Source: JANJUO01 sp942492935
GTDB lineage: Bacteria; Bacteroidota; Ignavibacteria; Kapaibacteriales; UBA2268
Assembly (NCBI GenBank): GCA_942492935.1
Contig: OW818654.1
Span: 1,364,001-1,428,000 of the forward strand
Direction of reading: 5' to 3'
DNA: 64,000 bases
Of the stretch, positions 53,324 to 61,383 are shown piece by piece. A program made the position numbers and the translations under genes. The notes beneath the pieces were generated by a model, which was given only the letters and a program-made list of their open reading frames with translations, was not told the DNA's origin and did not search any database. Each line of letters starts with the position of its first letter. The first letter of the stretch is position 1.

Positions 53324-53560
53324 TTAACCAAGTTTTTCTTTCAAATAGAGTACAACGTTTCCAACTGTTTGAATTTTTTCAGCATCGCTATCTTCTATCA
53401 TAATGTTGAATTCTTTTTCAAATTCCATAATTAACTCAACAGTATCCAATGAGTCAGCGCCAAGGTCTTTTGTAAATGAAGCATCGTCAGTAATCTGAGA
53501 TTCTTCTACACCCAGTTTTTTAACAATGATTTCTGTGATTTTTTGTTTTAAGTCGTTCAT
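53324..53560 (-). CDS. acpP: Acyl carrier protein
   Basis: A 78-residue acidic four-helix protein carrying the acyl chain on 4'-phosphopantetheine. The attachment Ser is S37 in LGADSLDTVEL. EEFNIMIEDSDAEKIQTVGNVV is the typical helix III/IV region. It sits between fabG and fabF, as usual, with 32-36-bp gaps. Confidence 0.97.
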   Translation of the reverse strand: MNDLKQKITEIIVKKLGVEESQITDDASFTKDLGADSLDTVELIMEFEKEFNIMIEDSDAEKIQTVGNVVLYLKEKLG

Positions 53561-53592
53561 TTTATAATCCTTAAAAATATTTAAAAAAAAAT

Positions 53593-54333
53593 TTATATTG
53601 CGAGTCCGCCATCTACGTGAATAACCTGTCCGGTTATATAATTTGAGTCATCACTTGCAAAAAATGAGACTACATTTGCTATTTCCTTTGCTTCGGCAAC
53701 GCGTTTCAAAGGAATGTTATTAAGAAAGAAGTTTTTAATTTCATCACTTAATTTGTCTGTCATATCGGTATTAACATAACCTGGTGCTACAAGATTAACT
53801 AAAATATTTCTTGCTGCAAGTTCTTTTGCAAGAGATTTTGTTAAACCAATCATACCTGCCTTAGAAGCAGCATAATTTGATTGTCCAGCATTTCCAATTG
53901 TCCCAACTACCGAGCCAATGTTGATAATCTTTCCTGAACGTTGAGACATCATAGTTCTTGCAACAGCTTTAATACAAAGGAAAGCACCTTTCAAATTAGT
54001 ATCAATAACTTTATCGAAATCATCTTCGGTCATTCTAATCAAAAGATTATCCTTAGTGATACCGGCATTATTTACTAAAATATCAATTCTGCCTTCTTGT
54101 TTAACTACTTGTGCAAAGGAATCATTTATTGAATTTGAATCAGAAATATCTGTTTTGATGAAATTTACTTTGCTCATCAAATCATTATCCTCGCAAAATG
54201 AATTTTTATCTTCTGGTATATTTCTACCAAAAGCATAAACTTTTGCACCATCTTCGGCTAATTTCAATACAATTGCTTTTCCGATACCTTTTGTACCACC
54301 TGTTACAACTGCTACTTTATTTTCTAATTTCAT
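53593..54333 (-). CDS. fabG: 3-oxoacyl-ACP reductase
   Basis: NADPH-dependent short-chain dehydrogenase that reduces beta-ketoacyl-ACP, 246 residues. TGGTKGIG (12-19) is the cofactor loop, NNAG the structural motif and the catalytic triad is S (NIGSVVG), Y and K (NYAASKAG). The ending ITGQVIHVDGGLAI is family-typical. Gap to fabD is 78 bp, the longest in this part of the operon. Confidence 0.97.
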   Translation of the reverse strand: MKLENKVAVVTGGTKGIGKAIVLKLAEDGAKVYAFGRNIPEDKNSFCEDNDLMSKVNFIKTDISDSNSINDSFAQVVKQEGRIDILVNNAGITKDNLLIRMTEDDFDKVIDTNLKGAFLCIKAVARTMMSQRSGKIINIGSVVGTIGNAGQSNYAASKAGMIGLTKSLAKELAARNILVNLVAPGYVNTDMTDKLSDEIKNFFLNNIPLKRVAEAKEIANVVSFFASDDSNYITGQVIHVDGGLAI

Positions 54334-54411
54334 TATTTTTAATTAATAATTTAATAAAAAATGCAAATTTACTCAATATAAGTCATAAAATTAAGAAAAA
54401 TATTATTTACA

Positions 54412-55335
54412 TTACAAATATTTTTCAATTTCATCAGATTTATCAATTCCAAATATTTCAACTCCTTCCAAAGTTCGTTTTGCTAAACCTTGCAAGACAT
54501 TGCCTGGACCAATTTCAATGAATTTTCCAAATCCTGATTCTTTCATAGCAATCATAGATTGTGTCCATTTAACTGGTGAAGTTAGTTGAGATATAAGTGC
54601 TTCTTTAATTTCATCAGCTTTTGTAATTGGTTTGGCATAAACATTGGAATAAACAGGAACTTTAGCATCGTTAAAATGAGTATTGTTGATAGCTTTTTCC
54701 AATTCAATTTTTGCTGGCTCCATCAAAGGAGAATGAAATGCTCCGCTTACAACAAGTTCTTTTACCATTCTGGCACCAGCATTTTTAAATGCGGCAACAT
54801 TATCTCTCAAAAACTGTGCAGAACCAGAAACAACCACCTGTCCAGGAGAATTGAAATTAGCAGGGACAACTACATTTCCATCTTCATTCTTATTCAATTC
54901 ATTACAAACATCAATCAATTTGTTATCATCAAGATTTATGATTGCAAACATTGTTCCTGGAAGTACTGTTCCAGCTTCAAACATTAATTTACCTCTAAAG
55001 GCAACTAATTTGATAGCATCTTCAAAATTTAGAACACCTGCCGCATATAATGCAGCATACTCACCAACAGAATGACCTGCTACAGCATCAAAATTTAAAT
55101 TTTGCTTTACTAAATCAAAATTTACAGCAGAATGAAGAAATATTGCTGGTTGAGTATATCTTGTTTCTTTAAGAATATCAATAGGTCCATCGAAACAAAT
55201 CTTTGATAATTCAAAACCAAGAATTTCATCGCTTTTTTTAATCTGTTCAGCAGCTGAAGGATACTTTTCAAATATATCTTTAAGCATACCTACATATTGA
55301 GAACCTTGCCCTGAAAATAAAAGTGCTGTTTTCAT
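54412..55335 (-). CDS. fabD: Malonyl-CoA:ACP transacylase
   Basis: Transfers malonyl from CoA to ACP, about 307 residues. The active serine is in AVAGHSVGEYAALYAAG, and LFSGQGSQYVGM opens the chain. A catalytic His is in VSGAFHSPLM. The ATG at 55335 is chosen because AAGGAG (55343-55348 region) lies six bases upstream; the ATG at 55353 would overlap fabH and lacks such a site. The gap to fabH is 10 bp. Confidence 0.96.
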   Translation of the reverse strand: MKTALLFSGQGSQYVGMLKDIFEKYPSAAEQIKKSDEILGFELSKICFDGPIDILKETRYTQPAIFLHSAVNFDLVKQNLNFDAVAGHSVGEYAALYAAGVLNFEDAIKLVAFRGKLMFEAGTVLPGTMFAIINLDDNKLIDVCNELNKNEDGNVVVPANFNSPGQVVVSGSAQFLRDNVAAFKNAGARMVKELVVSGAFHSPLMEPAKIELEKAINNTHFNDAKVPVYSNVYAKPITKADEIKEALISQLTSPVKWTQSMIAMKESGFGKFIEIGPGNVLQGLAKRTLEGVEIFGIDKSDEIEKYL

Positions 55336-55345
55336 AATATGCTCC

Positions 55346-56335
55346 TTAGTCATTCAAATTCCAACGTAAATAAATCGCACCCCAAGTAAATCCAGCACCA
55401 AAACTTGATAAAATAATTTTGTCGCCTTTTTTGAGTTTGCCTGCAGTATTCCACTCAGACAAACAAATTGGAATAGTTCCTGCAGTTGTATTCCCATATT
55501 TTTCAATGTTTATCATAACTTTTTCAGGGTTCAGACCCATTCTTCTTGCTGTAGCAGCAATGATTCTCAGATTTGCTTGATGAGGTACAAGGTAAGAAAT
55601 ATCATCAGAAGTAAGATTATTTCTTTCCATAATTTCAACTGATACATCAGCCATTCCGACTACTGCGTGCTTGAAAACTGGTTGTCCATCTTGAAAAATA
55701 TAATGTTCCCCTTTATCAACAGTTTCGTGAGATGCTGGTTTAAAACTACCACCTGCAACTTGGTTAAGATATTGTCCACCAAAACCGTCAATTTTTAGAA
55801 TATGGTCTCTTAAACCTAATTCAGGGTCATTTGAATTTTCAATTATACATACACCAGCACCATCTCCAAAAAGAATAGCTTGTGAACGGTCTTGAAAATT
55901 AACGATTGAACTCATTTTATCAGAGCCACATAATAAAACTCGTTTGCAGGCACCTGATTCAACAAGTTTGGAAGCAGTTACAAACGCAAATACAAAACCG
56001 GAACAAGCTGCTGATAAGTCAAATCCCCAAGCATTTTTAATTCCAAGTTTGTGCTGAACCATACATGCAGTTGATGGAAATAAGTGGTCAGGAGTAACAG
56101 TTGCTACTATAATACAATCAATATCCTGAGGAGTAATACCTCTTTTTTCGATACATTCCTTAGCGGCTGGCACTATAAGGTCAGAATTTGCACCTTCTTT
56201 GGCAAATCTTCGTTCTGCTATACCGGTTCTTTCCATTATCCATTCATTGGTAGTGTCAAGATAAGAAGCAAAATAATCATTAGTATAAATATCCGGTGGC
56301 AGATAATGTGCAATTGAAGTAATTGTTGCTGACAT
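55346..56335 (-). CDS. fabH: 3-oxoacyl-ACP synthase III
   Basis: Starts fatty-acid chains from acyl-CoA and malonyl-ACP, 329 residues. The Cys-His-Asn triad is visible: C in DLSAACSGFVFA (~112), H in PHQANLRI (~255) and N in YGNTTAG (~285). The WIMERTGIAERRF start and SFGAGFTWG end are typical. It is flanked by plsX (30 bp upstream) and fabD (10 bp downstream). The acyl-CoA primer preference cannot be read from sequence. Confidence 0.97.
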   Translation of the reverse strand: MSATITSIAHYLPPDIYTNDYFASYLDTTNEWIMERTGIAERRFAKEGANSDLIVPAAKECIEKRGITPQDIDCIIVATVTPDHLFPSTACMVQHKLGIKNAWGFDLSAACSGFVFAFVTASKLVESGACKRVLLCGSDKMSSIVNFQDRSQAILFGDGAGVCIIENSNDPELGLRDHILKIDGFGGQYLNQVAGGSFKPASHETVDKGEHYIFQDGQPVFKHAVVGMADVSVEIMERNNLTSDDISYLVPHQANLRIIAATARRMGLNPEKVMINIEKYGNTTAGTIPICLSEWNTAGKLKKGDKIILSSFGAGFTWGAIYLRWNLND

Positions 56336-56365
56336 TTTAAATTCTTTTGTTTACTTTGTGATAAA

Positions 56366-57403
56366 TTATTTATTAATTATTTGATTCTTCTGCTCTTTTA
56401 GGGCAGATTCAATTTTATTTACTATATTCAATGTAATTATTTCATAAGCCCTGTAAATCATATTCTGAACTGCAAGCGGTGTTGACTTTCCGTGTCCGAT
56501 TATTACAATCCCATTCACACCTAACAGTGGTACTCCACCATATTGCTGGTAATCCAAATCTGATAGTATATCTCTTAAAGTTGGCAACATTAAACCAACT
56601 TTTAACTTATTAATTATATTATTTTCAGAATAATTTTTGATTTTATGCTTCAGTAAACCCAAAAAACTTTCGGCAAATTTTAATATAATATTACCTGTAA
56701 ATCCATCACAAATAACTACATCGGCAGTTGCATTAAATATATCCCTGCCTTCTATATTCCCTATAAAATTTAGATTGCTATCTTTTAATAATTGATATGC
56801 AATTTTTATTTCTTCTGTTCCTTTGGAAGATTCTTCACCTACATTCAACAAACCAATCTTTGGGTTTTCTACTTTATAAGCTTGAGTATAATATATACTG
56901 CCCATAATAGCATATTCAAGCAAAAATCTTGCTTTTTGGTCAACAGTTGCACCTACATCAAGTATAAATACAGGTTTATCCTGCTTAGCCGGAAAAAAAG
57001 TACCAATCGTAGGACGTGATACACCGTTTATTCTTCCAAGCAAAATTGTTGAAGTGGACATCACTGCACCAGTATTACCTGATGATAGAAACGCATCAAC
57101 TTCCTTATTTTTGAGAAGCTCTAAACCTTTATAAAGTGAAGAATTTTTTTTGGTTTTTAATGCAACAGAAGGGTCATCATTCATAGTAACAACCTCATCT
57201 GCATGAAGAATTGAATATTTTAAATTTCCAAAATTTGCTTTAGCTAAGGCATCTTCAATTTTATCTTTGATACCTACAAAAACAATTTCAAAATCAAGAG
57301 ATTCATCTTTATGCTTATTAGCCAAAATTGCACCCTGAACTTCACTTTCAGGTGCAAAATCGCCTCCCATTGCGTCAATAGCAATTTTTATAAGCTTAGC
57401 CAT
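56366..57403 (-). CDS. plsX: Phosphate acyltransferase PlsX
   Basis: Makes acyl-phosphate from acyl-ACP for phospholipid synthesis, at the membrane surface, 345 residues. Signatures: IAIDAMGGDFAPESEVQGA at the N terminus, FLSSGNTGAVM, ILDVGATVD, NVGEESSKGTE, and GVPLLGVNGIVIIGHGKS near the end. rpmF lies 118 bp upstream, with a terminator-like hairpin in the gap; fabH is 30 bp downstream. Confidence 0.97.
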   Translation of the reverse strand: MAKLIKIAIDAMGGDFAPESEVQGAILANKHKDESLDFEIVFVGIKDKIEDALAKANFGNLKYSILHADEVVTMNDDPSVALKTKKNSSLYKGLELLKNKEVDAFLSSGNTGAVMSTSTILLGRINGVSRPTIGTFFPAKQDKPVFILDVGATVDQKARFLLEYAIMGSIYYTQAYKVENPKIGLLNVGEESSKGTEEIKIAYQLLKDSNLNFIGNIEGRDIFNATADVVICDGFTGNIILKFAESFLGLLKHKIKNYSENNIINKLKVGLMLPTLRDILSDLDYQQYGGVPLLGVNGIVIIGHGKSTPLAVQNMIYRAYEIITLNIVNKIESALKEQKNQIINK

Positions 57404-57444
57404 CTAAAATTACCAATTTTAAAAAAAATTCAACCAAAAAAAAC

Positions 57445-57512
57445 ATAGCTGTTCAAAAAAATTATCAGCTTATTAAATTCCATTTCAGAAAATAACATTT
57501 ATGAACAGCCAT
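57445..57512 (-). terminator. Attenuator-like hairpin between rpmF and plsX
   Basis: On the minus strand ATGGCTGTTCA (57502-57512) pairs with TGAACAGCTAT (57445-57455), 11 bp with one G-U pair, followed by eight Ts. The loop is long (46 nt). It could separate ribosomal-protein expression from the fab genes. Confidence 0.6.
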
Positions 57513-57521
57513 TCAATTCAA

Positions 57522-57698
57522 TTATAAAGACGCAATAACTTTTCTTCCGTTGTAATATCCACATTCAGGACAAGCTGAGTGTGATAATTTTACTGAACCG
57601 CATTGTGGGCAAGCAGTAGTCTGCGAAGGAAACGCTTTATAATGTGTGCGACGTTTATCTCTTCTCGATTTAGAGAATTTTCGTTTTGGATTTGGCAT
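57522..57698 (-). CDS. rpmF: 50S ribosomal protein L32
   Basis: A 58-residue large-subunit protein found by translation of the yceD-plsX gap. It begins MPNPKRKFSKSRRDKRRTHY, with the standard MPxPKxxxSKSRxxxRRxH pattern, and has a zinc ribbon CPQCGS...CPECGYYNGRKV. It is conserved in this position in many bacteria (yceD-rpmF-plsX). The gap to yceD is 30 bp. Confidence 0.97.
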   Translation of the reverse strand: MPNPKRKFSKSRRDKRRTHYKAFPSQTTACPQCGSVKLSHSACPECGYYNGRKVIASL

Positions 57699-57728
57699 TT
57701 CAATATTCCTTTTTTATAATATTTACAC

Positions 57729-58250
57729 TTAATTTAATTTCAAATCTTTTAATTTAGACCATTTTTCTTCTAATTTAATAACCGTATCAGATTCAACAAA
57801 ATGGTCTTGAATTTCAGGAAAAATTTCATCAATACTTTTATCCCTAAATTCAGGAGCAACTTTTTTCATTGGTATGCTTACATACAACGCTTCAACTGCT
57901 TCATTCGTAACATCTAAATACTTCTCATCCTCAGGGATATAAATTTCTCTATCGTCATCAATATTATCCTTTTTCTGCAAGTATAATTTTGTATCTGCAA
58001 GATAATTTGCAACAAATTCTGCTGTAATGACTTCTTCATACTCTGTTAATGATCTATCACAAATAAATTTACAATTTACGGAAACATTTGCTGTTACAGT
58101 AAATCTATTGCCGACTTTTATCATTTTCCCAGTTAATTCAATATTTCCAAAGAACTCATCTGCTTGAAAATTATTAACAGATTTTGGGCTACAACTTAGC
58201 TCCAATGGGTATTCACCATCTTTAATACAATGTATATAAATCTTTAACAT
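57729..58250 (-). CDS. yceD: YceD/DUF177 family protein
   Basis: A 173-residue protein that precedes rpmF. The family signature is CKFICDRSLTEYEEVITAEF, a CxxC-RCL-like patch, followed by an acidic stretch ending in IPMKKVAPEF. The family is implicated in 23S rRNA accumulation and is nearly always adjacent to rpmF. ATG at 58250 is preferred; other in-frame starts lie at 58259 and 58265, with no clear ribosome-binding site. One GATC site (58051) lies here. Confidence 0.85.
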   Translation of the reverse strand: MLKIYIHCIKDGEYPLELSCSPKSVNNFQADEFFGNIELTGKMIKVGNRFTVTANVSVNCKFICDRSLTEYEEVITAEFVANYLADTKLYLQKKDNIDDDREIYIPEDEKYLDVTNEAVEALYVSIPMKKVAPEFRDKSIDEIFPEIQDHFVESDTVIKLEEKWSKLKDLKLN

Positions 58251-58740
58251 TTCAAACATTCTCAAAAAAAATCTTACAAAATTACGATTAAATTACTAAA
58301 TATCCAAAGAAATTGATTTTAATTTTTCATTTACAGTTCATTTTAATCAGTTTCAGAATCTATCTTGAATACAGTCATTCCGAACAAAGTGAGGAATCCA
58401 GTGCCTTTATGCACACTATTAGGGATATTTTTATTTCGCTCCTACGGAGCTTAAACTAAAAAAAAACAAATCTTTTTCTACTAATATGTCGCAACTACGT
58501 TGCTGAATACAAAACTAAAAATAGAATTTCGTTCCTCGTCCCATTTTTCTACTAATATGTCGCAACTACGTTGCTGAATACAAACCTAAAAATAGAATTA
58601 CGTTCCTCGTCCCATTTTTCTACTAAGATATCGCAACTACGTTGCTGAATGCAAACAACGTAATATGTAATTGAATTTCGTCCCCCGACCCATATCCCTC
58701 GCCCCAGTCCCTTCCTCAAAGTTATGAGTTACGAACCGCA
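58251..58740. other. 490-bp non-coding region with a 71-bp tandem repeat
   Basis: Upstream of yceD and downstream of relA. It holds a copy of the 20.1-kb repeat (58347-58425, opposite strand), the hairpin GCTCC-TAC-GGAGC (58438-58450) and the tandem array 58473-58656. The last ~80 bp is C-rich (CCCCCGACCCATATCCCTCG), unlike its surroundings. No gene seen. Confidence 0.7.
58473..58656. repeat. Tandem repeat, 71-bp unit, about 2.6 copies
   Basis: Units start at 58473, 58544 and 58615 with TTTTTCTACTAATATGTCGC. Each contains the hairpin GCAAC-TAC-GTTGC (58491-58503, 58562-58574, 58633-58645) and, in the first two, a GTTCCTCGTCCCA tail. Units 1 and 2 differ at only a few positions; the third breaks off after TGCTGAATGCAAA. 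Confidence 0.9.
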
Positions 58741-60804
58741 TCATACATTTTTAACTAATTTCAAATCAATTGTTACACTTGATTTTAATTTTGTCATAAA
58801 TGCTTGAAGTTGAGCATAATCTTTTACTTCTATTTCCAATAGAATACCAGCACTTACACCGGGCTTAGTAATATTTGAAGTTGAAATAATTCTTACTTTC
58901 TCAGCATTTGCACATTCTACAACAGTTGTAAGCATTTTACCATAATCATTACCATAAATTTTCAATACAGATAATTGCAACGATTCACCATCAGCCCATT
59001 CAGCTTTTTTGTAATTTTCATTTTGTTGGTCGTGATTTGCAATAAGTGGACAATTCAAAGAGTGAATTTTCAATTCTGATTTTTTGGTAATATAAGCAAT
59101 AATTGGTTCTCCTTTAATTGGATTACAACACTTTGACAGCACTGTTGAAATGTTGCTCATTCCTTCAATTTTAATCTTTGGTAATGAAGATTTTGATATG
59201 CCGCTTCCCTTTCTTTGATTATCATCTGTTGCTTTTTTGAATGCATCGGGATAAAGTTTTTTCAGAGTAAATAAGGTAGCTTTTACAGCTCCACCGGAAA
59301 CAGCTCTAAAAAATTCATCATAAGTTTTGAAACCAAATTTATTCAAATTATTTTTGAATTTCTGCTCATCATCAAACCCAATCAGCTTTTTGCGATATTT
59401 ATCTTTGACTCTTTCCCATTTATTACGTCCATCAATAATAAGCAATTCCTCTTCATTCTTTTTGAACCATTTGAGAATTTTTGAACGTGCTTTTGATGTT
59501 TTAACAATGTTTAGCCAATCTCTCGAAGGAGTCGCATTGTTAGAAGTAATAATATCAATAACATCACCAGATTTAAGCTCAGTATTTAATTTTACAAATT
59601 TTCCATTTACTCTTGCACCAGTAATTTTAAATCCCAAATCTGTATGCACGGAAAAAGCATAATCAATAGGTGTTGATTTTTCCGGAAGTGATTTAATTTC
59701 ACCTTTTGGAGTGAGAATATTGATATAATCTTTTCTTATTTCGGATTTCAATCTGTCAATAATTTGATGCGGATTATCGAAATATTCATCATTTTCGAGG
59801 AATTCGCGAAGACGATTTACCCACAAATCTCTCACACTTGTACTACTTTGCTTGTAAGCCCAATGTGCAGAAGAACCATACTCTGCTTCCTGATGCATTT
59901 CTTCTGTTCTGATTTGAATTTCAAATTTATCACCAGTTCTTGTATGAACAGTAGTTTGTATAGAACGGTAGCCATTAGCTTTTGGGTAGGTAATCCAATC
60001 GCGAAAACGATTTTCAATTGGAATCCAATTACTATGAACAATTCCAAGTGTTAAATAGCAATTTTCGGGGCTATCAGTTATTACTCTTAATGCAAGCAAA
60101 TCAAAAATTTTATCAAGAGAAATCTTTTGCTTTACCAATTTTCTATATATACTATAAGGTCTTTTTACTCTTGCCTGAATTTTTGCTTTAATGTTGTATT
60201 TAACAATTGTTTTTTCTATTTCACTTTTCATTAAATTTAATTTAGCATTAAATTCATTCTTTTTTTGTTCAATCATTTTATCTAAATAATGGAAATCATC
60301 AGGGAAGAGATTTTTGAAAGCAATATCTTCTAATTCAGTATAAATTTTTCTAATGCCAAGCATTTGAGCAATAGGTGAATAAAAATAGAGTGCTTCTTCG
60401 GATAAATTGTAAAGGTCATCAGTATTATTATTGTTTGCAATTTTTAGATTAACCAATCTTTCAGTAAGTTTTACAAAAATTATAGAAATATCATCGGATA
60501 GTTCAATGAATAACTTTCTTAATTGCCCAATATTTTTTTGAGTTTCTGGGAAAGTAATTTTGCTAATTCGTTGTAATAACTCAATTTCATCAATAGTTTT
60601 TTTGCCGAATTTTTCTGTAATTAATTGATTAATAGTAGGATTTTTAGTGTCAGCTTTCATAAAAAAACCGGCTGCAATACTATTTTCTGCAAGTTTCACA
60701 GCCGATACATCTTCAAGAAATTTCTTTGCAAATTCAAAATCGGATGGATTTAAAATTTTCACTCCCGATTCTAAAAGAGTATTAGTTAATTCATTCATTT
60801 TCAT
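58741..60804 (-). CDS. (p)ppGpp synthetase of the RelA/SpoT family with degenerate hydrolase domain
   Basis: A 687-residue long RSH protein making the stringent-response alarmone. The N-terminal HD-type hydrolase region (~40-160) has lost its motifs: where HDxxED is expected it reads FMKADTK, and KLADRLHN is KLTERLVN. The synthetase retains catalytic residues D235 (FDLLALRVI) and E295 (KFEIQIRTEEMHQEAEYG), with GYRSIQTTV. TGS (~370-430), a Cys-rich/zinc-finger domain (KCCNPIKGEPIIAY...NCPLI) and a C-terminal ACT domain follow. The substrate-side motif is RFRD, the basic RxKD-like form. Starts at 60804 or 60798 are both possible. Synthesis is likely, hydrolysis unlikely. Confidence 0.88.
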   Translation of the reverse strand: MKMNELTNTLLESGVKILNPSDFEFAKKFLEDVSAVKLAENSIAAGFFMKADTKNPTINQLITEKFGKKTIDEIELLQRISKITFPETQKNIGQLRKLFIELSDDISIIFVKLTERLVNLKIANNNNTDDLYNLSEEALYFYSPIAQMLGIRKIYTELEDIAFKNLFPDDFHYLDKMIEQKKNEFNAKLNLMKSEIEKTIVKYNIKAKIQARVKRPYSIYRKLVKQKISLDKIFDLLALRVITDSPENCYLTLGIVHSNWIPIENRFRDWITYPKANGYRSIQTTVHTRTGDKFEIQIRTEEMHQEAEYGSSAHWAYKQSSTSVRDLWVNRLREFLENDEYFDNPHQIIDRLKSEIRKDYINILTPKGEIKSLPEKSTPIDYAFSVHTDLGFKITGARVNGKFVKLNTELKSGDVIDIITSNNATPSRDWLNIVKTSKARSKILKWFKKNEEELLIIDGRNKWERVKDKYRKKLIGFDDEQKFKNNLNKFGFKTYDEFFRAVSGGAVKATLFTLKKLYPDAFKKATDDNQRKGSGISKSSLPKIKIEGMSNISTVLSKCCNPIKGEPIIAYITKKSELKIHSLNCPLIANHDQQNENYKKAEWADGESLQLSVLKIYGNDYGKMLTTVVECANAEKVRIISTSNITKPGVSAGILLEIEVKDYAQLQAFMTKLKSSVTIDLKLVKNV

Positions 60805-60864
60805 CAAAGTAAAATTTACAATGATAAAAAGACGTTATTTTAACAGTTTTGTTACAATTTGATA

Positions 60865-61383
60865 TTATATTTTCTTAAATTCTTTACAAATCATAGTATA
60901 TTTTGAAATATATCCCTTTGGACTTTTTTCAACTAATTCCCTAAGATTGTTTACCTTTTTCATATTGTCTTCAAATGTACAGGAATGACCTTCGTGGTCT
61001 TTTTCTTCTGCGGCAATTTCAGCTTCCCATTCTTTTACATAATTCATATCCAATCTTTCTTCTTCTAATACACCTATTGCTTTAACTTTTGACCCTTCTA
61101 AATCTTTTGGAAAAACTGACATAGTTTCGCCTGTAAAAATTTGCAACTTGTCATCTGGATTACTACCTGATAAAAACATCTTTTTCCCACTATGTGAGCA
61201 AACGTGAACACATAAGCCCTCAACACTGACATCTCCACTTTTATATTCATAATCACCACGATTTAATGCTTCTAATGTAACAGTTTTAATTTCTTCTTTC
61301 TGTGGTTCTTTATTAGCACCATCTTTGTTGCAAGAAACAAGTATGAATACACTTGCAACAATTAATAATAAAATTCTTTTCAT
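60865..61383 (-). CDS. Cys/His-containing lipoprotein of unknown function
   Basis: A 172-residue lipoprotein (start at 61383, GAGG upstream; lipobox ILVSC, about C18). The mature part resembles an OB-fold-like beta domain (VTLEALNRGDYEYKSGDVSVEG, then a KVKAIGVLEEERL strand). It contains the patch GLCVHVCSHSGKKMF, a C-x3-C-x-H arrangement that may bind metal, and a later HEGHSC. No family name is recognised. Separated from relA by about 60 bp and with no obvious operon. Confidence 0.7.
   Translation of the reverse strand: MKRILLLIVASVFILVSCNKDGANKEPQKEEIKTVTLEALNRGDYEYKSGDVSVEGLCVHVCSHSGKKMFLSGSNPDDKLQIFTGETMSVFPKDLEGSKVKAIGVLEEERLDMNYVKEWEAEIAAEEKDHEGHSCTFEDNMKKVNNLRELVEKSPKGYISKYTMICKEFKKI

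Noticed and set aside
58473..58656. CRISPR array
   Set aside because: Units repeat without unique spacers and no cas genes are in the window; it is a simple 71-bp tandem repeat.
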